Shown in pieces: positions 52,392 through 61,348 of a stretch of 64,000 bases of DNA (its first letter is position 1; the number at the start of each line of letters is the position of its first letter). Under the pieces are notes generated by a model. The model saw only the letters and a program-made list of their open reading frames with translations, did not search any database and was not told the DNA's origin. This DNA is from Pseudomonadota bacterium (GTDB lineage Bacteria > Pseudomonadota > Gammaproteobacteria > Nitrosococcales > Methylophagaceae), in NCBI GenBank assembly GCA_030576275.1, contig JALIBN010000005.1, positions 17,030-81,029 on the forward strand, read 5' to 3'. Both the position numbers and the translations under genes were made by a program.

Positions 52392-54302
52392 TTATTTTTT
52401 GTCGTCATCAACTTCTTCAAATTCAGCATCAACTACATCGTCAGCATCTTTAGCAGCATCAGCTGTAGCTTCACCCGCTTCTGCGTTTTCTGCATAAGCT
52501 TTTTCCGCCAGTTTACCCGAAGCTTCCGTTAACGCTGCTGTTTTAGCTTCGATATCTGCTTTATCTTCACCTTTAATGGCTTCTTCTAAATCAGTAATCG
52601 CCGCTTCAATTTTCACTTTTTCTTCAGCTTCTAACTTGTCACCTAAGTCAGTAATTGATTTTTTAGTTGAATGAATCAAGCCATCTGCTTGGTTACGAGC
52701 AGTAACTAACTCATGGAATTTACGATCTTCTTCCGCATGAGCTTCAGCATCTTTGACCATTTGTTCGACTTCTTCATCAGACAAACCACTAGATGCTTTA
52801 ATCACGATAGATTGTTGTTTACCCGTTACTTTATCTTTAGCCGACACATTCAAAATACCATTGGCATCAATGTCGAAAGTTACTTCGATTTGTGGTTGAC
52901 CACGTGGTGCAGCTGGAATATCAGCTAAGTCAAAACGACCTAATGATTTATTAGCTGACGCAACTTCACGTTCACCTTGTAAAACATGAATCGTTACTGC
53001 CGGTTGATTATCATCTGCAGTTGAGAACGTTTGGTTCGCTTTTGTTGGGATCGTTGTATTTTTCTCAACGAGCTTGGTCATTACGCCACCCATTGTCTCA
53101 ATACCAAGGCTCAATGGTGTAACGTCTAGCAACAATACGTCTTTCACTTCACCAGACAATACCGCGGCTTGAATCGCTGCACCAGCGGCAACGGCTTCAT
53201 CGGGGTTTACATCTTTGCGAGGTTCTTTACCGAATAATTCTTTAACGGCTTCTTGAACCTTAGGCATACGTGTTTGACCACCAACCAAGATAACATCGTC
53301 GATTTCAGATAAAGACAAACCTGAATCTTTAATTGCTTGTCTGCATGGCGCTAAGCTACGCGTGATTAAATCTTCAACTAATGATTCTAATTTAGCACGT
53401 GTTAAACGTAATTCCATATGTTTAGGGCCAGACGCATCTGCCGTTACATAAGGAAGGTTAATATCTGTTTGTTGGCTTGTAGATAATTCGATTTTTGCTT
53501 TTTCAGCCGCATCTTTAAGGCGTTGCAATGCCAAAGGATCTTTCGACAAATCAATGCCTTGGTCTTTTTTGAATTCTTCAACTAAATGCTCGATGATGCG
53601 TTGGTCGAAATCTTCACCACCAAGGAATGTATCACCATTTGTTGATAATACTTCGAACTGATGTTCACCTTCGATGTCAGCAATTTCAATAACAGACACA
53701 TCAAATGTACCGCCACCTAAATCGTAAACAACAATTTTAGAATCGCCACGTTTTTTATCCATACCGTAAGCTAATGCGGCAGCCGTTGGCTCATTGATGA
53801 TACGTTTGATTTCTAGACCAGCAATTTTACCAGCATCTTTGGTTGCTTGACGTTGTGAGTCATTAAAGTATGCAGGAACGGTAACAACCGCTTCAGTTAC
53901 TTCTTCACCCAAAAATTCTTCTGCTGTTTTTTTCATCTTCATCAAAACACGGGCAGAGATTTCTGGTGGTGCCATTTTTTTACCGTTAGCATCAACCCAA
54001 GCATCGCCATTATCAGCTTCTACGATTTTATAGGCCACCATATCAATGTCGCGTTGCACAACATCATCTTTAAATTTACGACCAATTAAGCGTTTGATTG
54101 CAAATAAAGTATTTTTAGGATTGGTTACCGCTTGACGTTTAGCTGATTGACCAACAATAACTTCGCCATCTTTAGTAAATGCCACAATAGATGGCGTGGT
54201 GCGATCACCTTCGCTATTTTCAATTATGCGTGCTTTACCATCTTCTAATACTGCAACACAGGAATTTGTTGTTCCTAAGTCAATACCAATAATTCTACCC
54301 AT
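52392..54302 (-). CDS. dnaK: Chaperone protein DnaK
   Basis: A 636-residue Hsp70. [17 protein letters not shown] at the start, the ATPase segments [16 protein letters not shown] near residue 192 and [14 protein letters not shown] near 338, the linker [18 protein letters not shown] near 390, and a C-terminus rich in acidic residues ending EEVDDDKK. It folds and protects proteins with DnaJ and GrpE. Order grpE-dnaK-dnaJ, with its own sigma32 promoter. Confidence 0.98.
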   Translation of the reverse strand: MGRIIGIDLGTTNSCVAVLEDGKARIIENSEGDRTTPSIVAFTKDGEVIVGQSAKRQAVTNPKNTLFAIKRLIGRKFKDDVVQRDIDMVAYKIVEADNGDAWVDANGKKMAPPEISARVLMKMKKTAEEFLGEEVTEAVVTVPAYFNDSQRQATKDAGKIAGLEIKRIINEPTAAALAYGMDKKRGDSKIVVYDLGGGTFDVSVIEIADIEGEHQFEVLSTNGDTFLGGEDFDQRIIEHLVEEFKKDQGIDLSKDPLALQRLKDAAEKAKIELSTSQQTDINLPYVTADASGPKHMELRLTRAKLESLVEDLITRSLAPCRQAIKDSGLSLSEIDDVILVGGQTRMPKVQEAVKELFGKEPRKDVNPDEAVAAGAAIQAAVLSGEVKDVLLLDVTPLSLGIETMGGVMTKLVEKNTTIPTKANQTFSTADDNQPAVTIHVLQGEREVASANKSLGRFDLADIPAAPRGQPQIEVTFDIDANGILNVSAKDKVTGKQQSIVIKASSGLSDEEVEQMVKDAEAHAEEDRKFHELVTARNQADGLIHSTKKSITDLGDKLEAEEKVKIEAAITDLEEAIKGEDKADIEAKTAALTEASGKLAEKAYAENAEAGEATADAAKDADDVVDAEFEEVDDDKK

Positions 54303-54356
54303 TATTTTTACTCCATCATTCTTAAAATTTATACTGGTTTTTCCAGCTTCTGGTTA

Positions 54357-54386
54357 TTAGGTGGGGGGGCGAAATAGAATTTCAAG
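54357..54386 (-). promoter_or_regulatory. Sigma32 heat-shock promoter of dnaK
   Basis: On the minus strand CTTGAAA (complement of 54380-54386), a 13-base spacer and CCCCACCTAA (complement of 54357-54366) match the sigma32 consensus CTTGAAA-N11-16-CCCCATNT. It lies about 55 bases before the dnaK ATG. Confidence 0.85.
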
Positions 54387-54411
54387 CCCATACCGTATCT
54401 AATGTTATTTT

Positions 54412-54966
54412 TTATTGAGAAACAACGACCATTGCAGGGCGCAATAAACGGCCATTAAATTGGAAGCCTTTTTGTGCAACAGTTAATACTTTATTAGCGT
54501 CGATGCCATCAACTTCTTGCATGGCCATTGCTTGATGCAACTCAGGATCAAAGTCATCTCCATCAGCAGGGACCACAGGCTCTAAACCAAATTTATTGAT
54601 CGATGATAAGAACATTTTCATCGTCATTTCTAAACCATTACTTACAGCTTCTAATGATGCACCATCAGCATTAGAAGCATTTAAACCTAATTCCATACTG
54701 TCGTAGACTGGCAATAATTCAGCGACAAATCTATCTAGGGCATGTTTATGGGCATTTTCTAAATCGCGCGCTTGGCGGCGACGTAAATTTTCCATGTCTG
54801 CACGAGCACGTAGTAGTTCATTCCAGTGTTCATCGGCTTTATTGCGAGCATCTTCCAGCAATGCAGCTGGATCGGCATTGATCTCTACTTCAGGTTCAAA
54901 ATTGTCTGCTTCTGTATTATTTTCTGCTTCCGTATTATCGATGTTATCGATGTCTTCATTACTCAT
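54412..54966 (-). CDS. grpE: Nucleotide exchange factor GrpE
   Basis: A 184-residue GrpE: acidic disordered start, long coiled coil (about residues 35-90, ELLRARADMENLRRRQARD) and a C-terminal beta domain with DFDPELHQAMAMQEVDG and VLTVAQKGFQFNGRLLRPAMV. It releases ADP from DnaK. It is upstream of dnaK with its own heat-shock promoter; no hrcA precedes it. Confidence 0.95.
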   Translation of the reverse strand: MSNEDIDNIDNTEAENNTEADNFEPEVEINADPAALLEDARNKADEHWNELLRARADMENLRRRQARDLENAHKHALDRFVAELLPVYDSMELGLNASNADGASLEAVSNGLEMTMKMFLSSINKFGLEPVVPADGDDFDPELHQAMAMQEVDGIDANKVLTVAQKGFQFNGRLLRPAMVVVSQ

Positions 54967-55001
54967 AATTCAACTTTCCGGGTTATTTATCACAATCCAA
55001 A

Positions 55002-55030
55002 TAATTGGGGATGAAAAAATTAATTTCAAG
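55002..55030 (-). promoter_or_regulatory. Sigma32 heat-shock promoter of grpE
   Basis: On the minus strand CTTGAAA (complement of 55024-55030), a 13-base spacer and CCCCAATTA (complement of 55002-55010) fit sigma32 closely. The grpE ATG is about 36 bases downstream of the -10. Confidence 0.85.
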
Positions 55031-55061
55031 CCAATAATTGAGTTTTTTACATTAATTACAC

Positions 55062-55814
55062 TTAATTCTTAGTAATAACCTGATTATCGATGCTTAACCA
55101 CAGACATTGACCAGCGGTGACTTTATCAAGTCGCTGTAAATTTTCTTCGTGGGCAAGTAATTCATCTTTATTAGCTTTTATAACGCGAAACGGACCCCGT
55201 TGCGTTTGAGTCAAAAATTCCAAATCATGGACTTTATTATTAGCAACAGGCACTTCAGCCGCTAAAGAAAGGCTGACTTGTCCGCCGGTCATTGCTAAAT
55301 AAACATCGGCCAAGATCTCGGCGTCTAGTAATGCCCCATGCAACTCGCGATTTGAATTATCAACGAAATAACGTCGACATAAAGCATCCAAATTATTTTT
55401 CTGTCCGGGATGTTTATCTCGGGCTAGTTTCAGGGTATCTAACACATTACAAACATCAGCAATCTTGCGCTTTTCACCTTTTAATTTTGATAATTCATGG
55501 TTTAAAAACCCCACGTCAAATGCCGCGTTATGAATAATCAATTCAGCACCATCAATAAAGCGCATAAAATCATTTACAACGGATGAAAATAACGGTTTAT
55601 CAGCTAAAAATTGTGGTGTAATACCATGAACTTCCATAGCACCAGCATCAATCTCACGTTTCGGATTGATATATTGGTGAAACCGTTCACCTGTCAATCG
55701 ACGATTAATCAACTCAACACAACCAATTTCAATAATGCGATGATCATCTGCTGTACTTAAACCTGTCGTTTCGGTATCTAGCACCACCTGCCGCTTGATT
55801 TGTTGTTCAGCCAA
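55062..55814 (-). CDS. dnaQ: DNA polymerase III epsilon subunit (3'-5' exonuclease)
   Basis: A 250-residue proofreading subunit. ExoI motif VVLDTETTGLS near residue 10, ExoII IIHNAAFDVGFLNHEL near residue 93 and ExoIII HGALLDAEILADVYLAM near residue 158; the C-terminal third should bind the alpha subunit. The start is TTG at 55814 with AGGA close upstream, and no downstream Met exists before the active site. It follows rnhA by 32 bases on the same strand. Confidence 0.95.
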   Translation of the reverse strand: MAEQQIKRQVVLDTETTGLSTADDHRIIEIGCVELINRRLTGERFHQYINPKREIDAGAMEVHGITPQFLADKPLFSSVVNDFMRFIDGAELIIHNAAFDVGFLNHELSKLKGEKRKIADVCNVLDTLKLARDKHPGQKNNLDALCRRYFVDNSNRELHGALLDAEILADVYLAMTGGQVSLSLAAEVPVANNKVHDLEFLTQTQRGPFRVIKANKDELLAHEENLQRLDKVTAGQCLWLSIDNQVITKN

Positions 55815-55846
55815 AATTCCTACTCCGCTTAAATTTTTATTTTTAA

Positions 55847-56284
55847 TTACTTAGCAATTTGCTCGCGCGCCGTTATAGCTAAATGATCTGCACGTTCATT
55901 TTCTGCATGACCTTGATGACCTCGAACCCATACCCAGTGTAGCTTATGACTAGTTGCGGCTTTTTCCATTCTCTGCCACAGGTCAACATTTTTAACTGGT
56001 TTTTTGCCCGCCGTTAACCAATTGCGCTTTTTCCAGCCAGGTAGCCATTCCATCATCCCTTTCATAACATATTGAGAATCTGTTGTGACTGTAACCTCAC
56101 AGGGTCTGGTCAATGCTTCCAATGCCGCAATCACCGCCATCATTTCCATACGATTATTGGTTGTATCTTTGTCGCCACCAGACAGCTCTTTTTCCACTCC
56201 TTTGGTTCGTAATATGGCTCCCCAGCCACCAGGTCCTGGATTACCACTACAAGCACCATCGGTAAAAATTTCTATTTTATCCAT
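55847..56284 (-). CDS. rnhA: Ribonuclease HI
   Basis: A 145-residue RNase HI degrading RNA in RNA-DNA hybrids. [19 protein letters not shown] at the start carries catalytic Asp9, [15 protein letters not shown] holds the glutamate, TDSQYV the second aspartate, and [12 protein letters not shown] the last. It overlaps the methyltransferase gene by 8 bases. Confidence 0.97.
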   Translation of the reverse strand: MDKIEIFTDGACSGNPGPGGWGAILRTKGVEKELSGGDKDTTNNRMEMMAVIAALEALTRPCEVTVTTDSQYVMKGMMEWLPGWKKRNWLTAGKKPVKNVDLWQRMEKAATSHKLHWVWVRGHQGHAENERADHLAITAREQIAK

Positions 56285-57011
56285 TATTCTTTTCTCTTGC
56301 GATCGGCTTAGAGACTAAGCGCCCAGTCGGAAACAAATGTTTTACGTGTTCATACATCGTAATACGGGTCAGCGGTATAGTCCGCTTTGTCGCCACTAAG
56401 ATCGTAACCCCCGAGAAAATCGGCCATAATCGTTTACCGACTCGCTCGAGCATCAGTGACCTCGTCAGCCATCGTTCTGACTGAATTGGCGGATGAAACA
56501 CTAAGCGTTCAGTCGCCGCCACCTCAAAATTCAGCAATGCTAACCAATCTTTAATTCTAGTCTGGCTAAAAAAATGTCCATGCCAAGGTGGTGTAGCTGT
56601 AAATGAAAACAAGCGCCGTAACCCCCAGAAACTCCATGGGTTAAAACAACATAAAACCAAAGTACCATCGGATTCTAACACTCGCTCGGCCTCACGTAAC
56701 ACCTGATGAGGATCGGTCGAAAACTCTATCACATGCACTAAAAGTAAAGTATCTAGGCTGTGGCATTTAAAGGGCAGCGATTCATTACGTCCATCGAGAT
56801 CAGCCGATTGCCCCATGATTTTCTGCATCCTACTGCGTGGAACTTCGGGCAATAATCTTTGCTCCAAACCTAATTGGAATTGATAATTTCCATAAAAATG
56901 TTTAGATAAAGATTGCAAGGCACTTTTTTCTTGCTTTAAAACAGAGCACCCTAGTGGACTTTGCCACCAAGTAATCATTTTTTTTTGTATATCCGTTTTA
57001 TAATCGATCAT
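56277..57011 (-). CDS. SAM-dependent methyltransferase-like protein (YafS neighbourhood)
   Basis: A 244-residue class I methyltransferase-like protein. Segments [22 protein letters not shown] and [16 protein letters not shown] (about residues 88-130) match strands 4-5 of Methyltransf_11 folds; motif I (GxGxG) is weak or missing. In gammaproteobacteria this position between gloB and rnhA is held by YafS. Activity is unproven. It overlaps rnhA by 8 bases and diverges from gloB. Confidence 0.8.
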   Translation of the reverse strand: MIDYKTDIQKKMITWWQSPLGCSVLKQEKSALQSLSKHFYGNYQFQLGLEQRLLPEVPRSRMQKIMGQSADLDGRNESLPFKCHSLDTLLLVHVIEFSTDPHQVLREAERVLESDGTLVLCCFNPWSFWGLRRLFSFTATPPWHGHFFSQTRIKDWLALLNFEVAATERLVFHPPIQSERWLTRSLMLERVGKRLWPIFSGVTILVATKRTIPLTRITMYEHVKHLFPTGRLVSKPIAREKNNG

Positions 57012-57035
57012 ATCGACCCCAACAGTGGAAGTATC

Positions 57036-57806
57036 ATGTTAAACATTCAAGCCGTGCCCGCTTTTAACGATAATTATATCTGGTTCATTCAAGAGCAGAA
57101 TTCTAGAAAGCTGTTAATTGTTGATCCAGGTGATCCTAAACCGGTTATAGAAGCCATTGAGCAACAACAATTGAACCCTGTCGCACTGTTAATTACGCAC
57201 CACCACAGTGACCATATTGCGGGGATTAAGGAATTAGTGAAACACTATGACATTCCTGTTTATGGTCCAAAATATGAAGCCATTCCATCTCTAACTTATC
57301 CACTTACCGCCTGCGACGATCTTAAGATTGACCCGGCATTTTCATCGCTGACAGTACTTGATGTTCCGGGACATACTAGTGGCCATATCGCTTTTTTAAT
57401 CGAGGGCAACTTATTTTGTGGCGATACATTATTTGGCGCTGGCTGTGGTCGCTTATTAGGTGGGTCTGCAGAGCAACTTCATCATTCATTACAATTAATT
57501 GCCAGATTACCTGAGCAGACAAAGATTTTTTGCGCACATGAGTATACCCAAGCTAACCTTCGCTTTGCTATTCACGTTGAACCTAATAATGCGGACATTA
57601 AACAACGTATGATCGATACCGATGCCTTAGTGATGAATGGCAAACCCAGTCTGCCATCACTATTAGAACTCGAACTAAAGACAAACCCTTTCCTACGTTG
57701 TCAGCAACCTGAAATTATTCTTGCTAGCCAACAATTTTCCGGGCAACAATTAACTAGTTCTGCGGAGGTATTCACTACCTTACGATCTTGGAAAGATCAG
57801 TTTTAA
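57036..57806 (+). CDS. gloB: Hydroxyacylglutathione hydrolase (glyoxalase II)
   Basis: A 256-residue metallo-beta-lactamase-fold hydrolase. AFNDNYIWFI at the start, the metal motif THHHSDHIAGI near residue 52, DVPGHTSGHIAF near residue 109, GDTLFGAGCGR near residue 128 and FCAHEYTQANLRFA near residue 165 are all present. It hydrolyses S-lactoylglutathione in methylglyoxal detoxification. I start at ATG 57036 (GGAAG upstream), as 25 earlier open codons match nothing. Confidence 0.95.
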   Translation: MLNIQAVPAFNDNYIWFIQEQNSRKLLIVDPGDPKPVIEAIEQQQLNPVALLITHHHSDHIAGIKELVKHYDIPVYGPKYEAIPSLTYPLTACDDLKIDPAFSSLTVLDVPGHTSGHIAFLIEGNLFCGDTLFGAGCGRLLGGSAEQLHHSLQLIARLPEQTKIFCAHEYTQANLRFAIHVEPNNADIKQRMIDTDALVMNGKPSLPSLLELELKTNPFLRCQQPEIILASQQFSGQQLTSSAEVFTTLRSWKDQF

Positions 57807-57833
57807 TTGTCTCAGCTAGCCTGATTATTGTTA

Positions 57834-58490
57834 CTAGCGATAACCACCATCACTCCTGTGGTTGTAATCATCACCATATTTATCGCCATCACGGCTGTTA
57901 TTTTTTTGATCATTCCTAGACTGATTTCTTTCAGAGTTACCGCTGTTATCTTGATGACCGTTTCTAGACTGAGCTTTGCCCGAATTGCTTCTGTTATCTT
58001 GATAATCGTTTCTTGACCGATCTTTGTCTGAATTGCCTCTATTATCTTGATGGCCACTTCGCTGTTGGTCTTTGTCTGATTTATAGTTGTAAGATTTGCC
58101 TCGTTGATCATTATCGTAGTGCTGTTTTTTAGATCTAGTATTCCATAATGTTCTAGGTACTCGACGCTCGTCAGTCGCTTTCCAACCATCATTCAAACTG
58201 CCACTGAACTGCCATCCAATATTACTATATCGGAAGTAAAAACCATTATCATAGTAATAATCAGGCATGCCGACGATGATATACGCTCGAATACCAGAAT
58301 CATAAATCATATCGTGATTGTGGTAATGATGCCGATAACCATGCGCTGGAGCATGAGGTGGCGGCCCAGTTCGATAATACACATCGGAATGTTCATAATG
58401 CGGATAGGAATCATAACGAACTGCCGTACTGCCTACACACCCCACCAAAAGTGCTATCGGTAATGCCAATAATGTCATTTGTATTTTCAT
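57834..58490 (-). CDS. Hypothetical lipoprotein with Tyr/His-rich domain and C-terminal tandem repeats
   Basis: A 218-residue lipoprotein with signal ending LLVGCVGS (Cys at about 18). Residues about 25-110 are rich in Tyr, His and Gly (GPPPHAPAHGYRHHYHNHDM, YIIVGMPDYYYDNGFYFR, NIGWQFSGSLNDGWK), a pattern seen in many uncharacterised envelope proteins. Residues about 136-198 hold four 16-residue repeats with core HQDNRGNS..RSRND, hydrophilic and probably disordered. Function unknown; metal or surface interaction is possible because of the His content. Confidence 0.8.
   Translation of the reverse strand: MKIQMTLLALPIALLVGCVGSTAVRYDSYPHYEHSDVYYRTGPPPHAPAHGYRHHYHNHDMIYDSGIRAYIIVGMPDYYYDNGFYFRYSNIGWQFSGSLNDGWKATDERRVPRTLWNTRSKKQHYDNDQRGKSYNYKSDKDQQRSGHQDNRGNSDKDRSRNDYQDNRSNSGKAQSRNGHQDNSGNSERNQSRNDQKNNSRDGDKYGDDYNHRSDGGYR
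57895..58086. repeat. Four tandem 48-bp repeats inside the lipoprotein gene
   Basis: Units start at 57895, 57943, 57991 and 58039, each 48 bp with core CTGTTATCTTGAT..CGTTTCTAGACTGA. The outer units are most diverged and the middle two the closest. The period is a multiple of three, so all frames remain open and copy number can change without frameshift. Confidence 0.88.
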
Positions 58491-58568
58491 GATTGATCTA
58501 ACCTCAACTTAAAATCGCATGTCGAGTCAGTGTTAACATCGGCTATTTTAGATTTACAAATCTGACTC

Positions 58569-59360
58569 TTACTTACTATGAATATCCATTTGAGGATATG
58601 GTATAGATATATGGTTTTTATCGAACGCTAACTTGATTTGTTGTAATATATCTGCACGCACCGCCCAATAGTCACCAGATTTGACCCAAGGGCGAACATT
58701 AAAGTTCACACTGCTATCTGCCAATTCAACGACTGCGACAGCAGGAGCGGGGTCTTCTAAAATCAGTTCATGTGCCGTCAAAACATCTGCCATAATCTGC
58801 TTTGCTTTCAACATATCATCGTCATAACCGATACCAAACACCAAGTCGATACGACGAGTATCACGAGCAGAATAATTTGTAATTGCCCCAGCATAAATTT
58901 GACCGTTAGGGATTATGATTTCGCGATTATCACCTGTTTTCATAATGGTGCTGAATACACTTATCTTTTCAACAACACCGTTGACACCGCCGGCTTCAAT
59001 AAAGTCACCTAGCTTAAACGGACGAAAGATAATCATCATTATCCCAGCGGCAAAGTTCTGTAATGAATCTTTAAGCGCTAAACCAACGGCTAAACCGGCA
59101 GCACCTAACACAGCAATAAAAGAGGTTGTATCAACACCTAAACGATCTATAGCGGCAATCAATAGAATGACTAACAGAATCCCTGTGGTGATCGAACTGG
59201 CAAAATTAACCAGAATAGGGTCAAGGTCGGCACGAACCATAATCTTACGAAGTAACTTGATGAGCCATCTAATAACAACGCGACCAACAATCAAGATCGC
59301 TACTGCCGTAACAAAATTCATTAAAAATAATCCTACTGGACTCTGAGCTACTGCATCCAT
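58569..59360 (-). CDS. mscS: Small-conductance mechanosensitive channel (MscS)
   Basis: A 263-residue MscS: three membrane helices (about residues 10-100), the pore helix with Gly/Ala pattern GAAGLAVGLALKDSLQNFAAG near residue 84, the beta domain (LGDFIEAGGVNGVVEKIS) and the alpha/beta domain to the C-terminus. It opens under membrane tension to release solutes on hypo-osmotic shock. It precedes pyrD's end by 3 bases on the minus strand. Confidence 0.94.
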   Translation of the reverse strand: MDAVAQSPVGLFLMNFVTAVAILIVGRVVIRWLIKLLRKIMVRADLDPILVNFASSITTGILLVILLIAAIDRLGVDTTSFIAVLGAAGLAVGLALKDSLQNFAAGIMMIIFRPFKLGDFIEAGGVNGVVEKISVFSTIMKTGDNREIIIPNGQIYAGAITNYSARDTRRIDLVFGIGYDDDMLKAKQIMADVLTAHELILEDPAPAVAVVELADSSVNFNVRPWVKSGDYWAVRADILQQIKLAFDKNHISIPYPQMDIHSK

Positions 59361-59363
59361 CTT

Positions 59364-60389
59364 TTACATCCTCTCATTAATTGCATGAACTATATCACTG
59401 ACCAGTTTTGGTCCTTGATAGATAAAACCGCTGTAAATTTGTACAAGTTCTGCACCTGCATCTAATTTTGCTACTGCATCTTCGCCCGACATAATCCCAC
59501 CTGCCGCGATTATCGGCAAGTTTTGTGGCAACTCTTGACGAAATTGTCTTACAATTTCTGTAGATTTATCGAAAAGAGGACCGCCGCTTAAGCCACCCAT
59601 TTCTCCACTAAAGGGTAATCCAATTACCTCTTCACGTGACATGGTGGTATTTGTTGCAATAACGGCGTCAATTTCAAATTGTTCGAAAGCTTTTGCAAGC
59701 TGTATAACTTCATCTGCATTAAGATCTGGCGCTACTTTTACGGCCATAGGTACGTAGCGTTGGTGTTGCTGCTGTAGTGAGCTTTGCTCTTCTTTTAACG
59801 CGGCTAATAATTCATTGAGCGACTCACCAAACTGTAAGGCTCTCAAACCTGGTGTATTCGGCGATGAAATATTTATAGTTATATAATCTGCTGAAGAATA
59901 GACTTTTTTTAGTCCGATCAAATAATCATCAACCGCATTTTCAACCGGTGTATCGAAATTTTTGCCAATATTTATACCGATGATCGTATCTTGTTTGGCT
60001 ATTTTAACTTGCTCAACCAAGTGTTCAACGCCCAAATTATTAAAGCCCATCCGGTTGATGAAAGCGTTCGCTTCAGGCAACCTAAACAGCCTAGGTTTCG
60101 GATTACCAGCCTGAGGTCGAGGTGTCACTGTACCAATTTCTATAAAACCAAAACCAATGGCGGCTAAGGCATCAATATAATCACCATTTTTATCGAGACC
60201 AGCGGCTAATCCCACAGCATTGGGAAAGTCTATGCCCATCACCTTTACAGGCGCCGTTGCCACTTTCGAATAAAGTAACGATGATAATCCCGACATTTGG
60301 ACCAGAGCGAGGCCCTGCAAGCCCAAATGATGTGCTTTTTCAGCCTCGAGCTGAAACATCAACGTGCGCATTAATTTATACAACATCAT
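59364..60389 (-). CDS. pyrD: Dihydroorotate dehydrogenase (quinone), class 2
   Basis: A 341-residue membrane-associated enzyme of pyrimidine synthesis. The N-terminal helical part (LMFQLEAEKAHHLGLQGLAL) docks to quinone; GIDFPNAVGLAAGLDKNGD near residue 52, EIGTVTPRPQAGNPKPRLFR near 85, NISSPNTPGLR near residue 173 and IAAGGIMSGEDAV near 290 (FMN site) are conserved. Its start overlaps the DUF2797 stop by 4 bases. Confidence 0.96.
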   Translation of the reverse strand: MMLYKLMRTLMFQLEAEKAHHLGLQGLALVQMSGLSSLLYSKVATAPVKVMGIDFPNAVGLAAGLDKNGDYIDALAAIGFGFIEIGTVTPRPQAGNPKPRLFRLPEANAFINRMGFNNLGVEHLVEQVKIAKQDTIIGINIGKNFDTPVENAVDDYLIGLKKVYSSADYITINISSPNTPGLRALQFGESLNELLAALKEEQSSLQQQHQRYVPMAVKVAPDLNADEVIQLAKAFEQFEIDAVIATNTTMSREEVIGLPFSGEMGGLSGGPLFDKSTEIVRQFRQELPQNLPIIAAGGIMSGEDAVAKLDAGAELVQIYSGFIYQGPKLVSDIVHAINERM

Positions 60390-61222
60390 TCAACTACCAT
60401 GGTTATGTTGTAACCGGTGAACTTACGGAGATTGATCACGCCGGTGTCAAAAATAAGATACTGCCCTTTTATTCCCTCCAATACACCGGTAATCTCAGAA
60501 GTTTTATCAAAATTGAACGATTTAACTTTGTCTGGGTACTGCTGAACAGGATAGGAAATAGTAACCACTTCTTGATTAGCCAAGGGCAAGATTGCCGGCT
60601 CGCCAAACCGCTGTTGCAGAGTAATGATGTCTTCACGGCATTCGAGCATTAATCGATCTCGTATTTCCAACAAGTCAATGTTTTCAGGCTCTCCTTTAAG
60701 CATCTTGCGCCAATCAGTTCGATCCGATACGTGCTTCTTAAAAATCACTTCTACTAAGCCCGATTGATAACGACTTTTAACACGAAATATCGGTAAAGCT
60801 TGGCTTGCACCCTGATCAATCCAGCGAGTAGGTATTTGGTTGATGCGCGTTATGCCTACTTTTATGCCTGAGCTATTAGCCAAATATACGATGTGATCTT
60901 GCATACAAAAAGCTTCACCCCATTCCGGCTCTCGGCAAGTTCCTGCATCGTAATGGCAGGTTTCAGGTTTCATAATACAAAGATCACATTGTGCTAATTT
61001 TTGTGAACAAGGGAAGCAGTATCCACCAGAATAAGATTTTTTGATTCGTCGGTCACAGGCGATACAATGTATCTCACCAGCAAATTTAAGGTTGATTTTA
61101 TGGCCAATTAACGGCCTCATGGCAATCCGCTGTTCTCCAAGTACCATTTGATAATCAACGTGGTTATTATTTTCTGGCAATGTGACGGCCATTTTGGACA
61201 GTTGCCCATGAAATACGCTCAA
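60386..61222 (-). CDS. DUF2797 protein with cysteine clusters
   Basis: A 278-residue protein of the DUF2797 family. Cysteine sets CIACDRRIKKSYSGGYCFPC (about residues 53-72), CDLCIMKPETC and CREPEWGEAFC suggest bound zinc; VYLANSSGIKVGITRINQIP near residue 117 resembles the start of a GIY-YIG-type nuclease domain. The start is TTG at 61222, with AGAGG seven bases upstream. Function unknown. It is coupled to pyrD by 4-base overlap. Confidence 0.85.
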   Translation of the reverse strand: MSVFHGQLSKMAVTLPENNNHVDYQMVLGEQRIAMRPLIGHKINLKFAGEIHCIACDRRIKKSYSGGYCFPCSQKLAQCDLCIMKPETCHYDAGTCREPEWGEAFCMQDHIVYLANSSGIKVGITRINQIPTRWIDQGASQALPIFRVKSRYQSGLVEVIFKKHVSDRTDWRKMLKGEPENIDLLEIRDRLMLECREDIITLQQRFGEPAILPLANQEVVTISYPVQQYPDKVKSFNFDKTSEITGVLEGIKGQYLIFDTGVINLRKFTGYNITMVVE

Positions 61223-61348
61223 AATTACGCCTCTAATGTATTTAATTTACTGCATAGTCTAGCGCATTCATTATATAATCTATAGTTACTATGCCCAAGA
61301 GATTAAAGTCACAGACACGTAGGTCAATGTACTTTATAATTAGCAGCT

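Noticed and set aside
57895..58086. CRISPR array
   Set aside because: The repeats are contiguous, with no unique spacers, and lie in frame within a coding gene.
57812..58192. 126-residue frame on the minus strand inside the lipoprotein gene
   Set aside because: It is the other-frame reading of the 48-bp repeat array, open only because the period is a multiple of three; it lacks a signal and composition is Ile/Thr/Lys biased.
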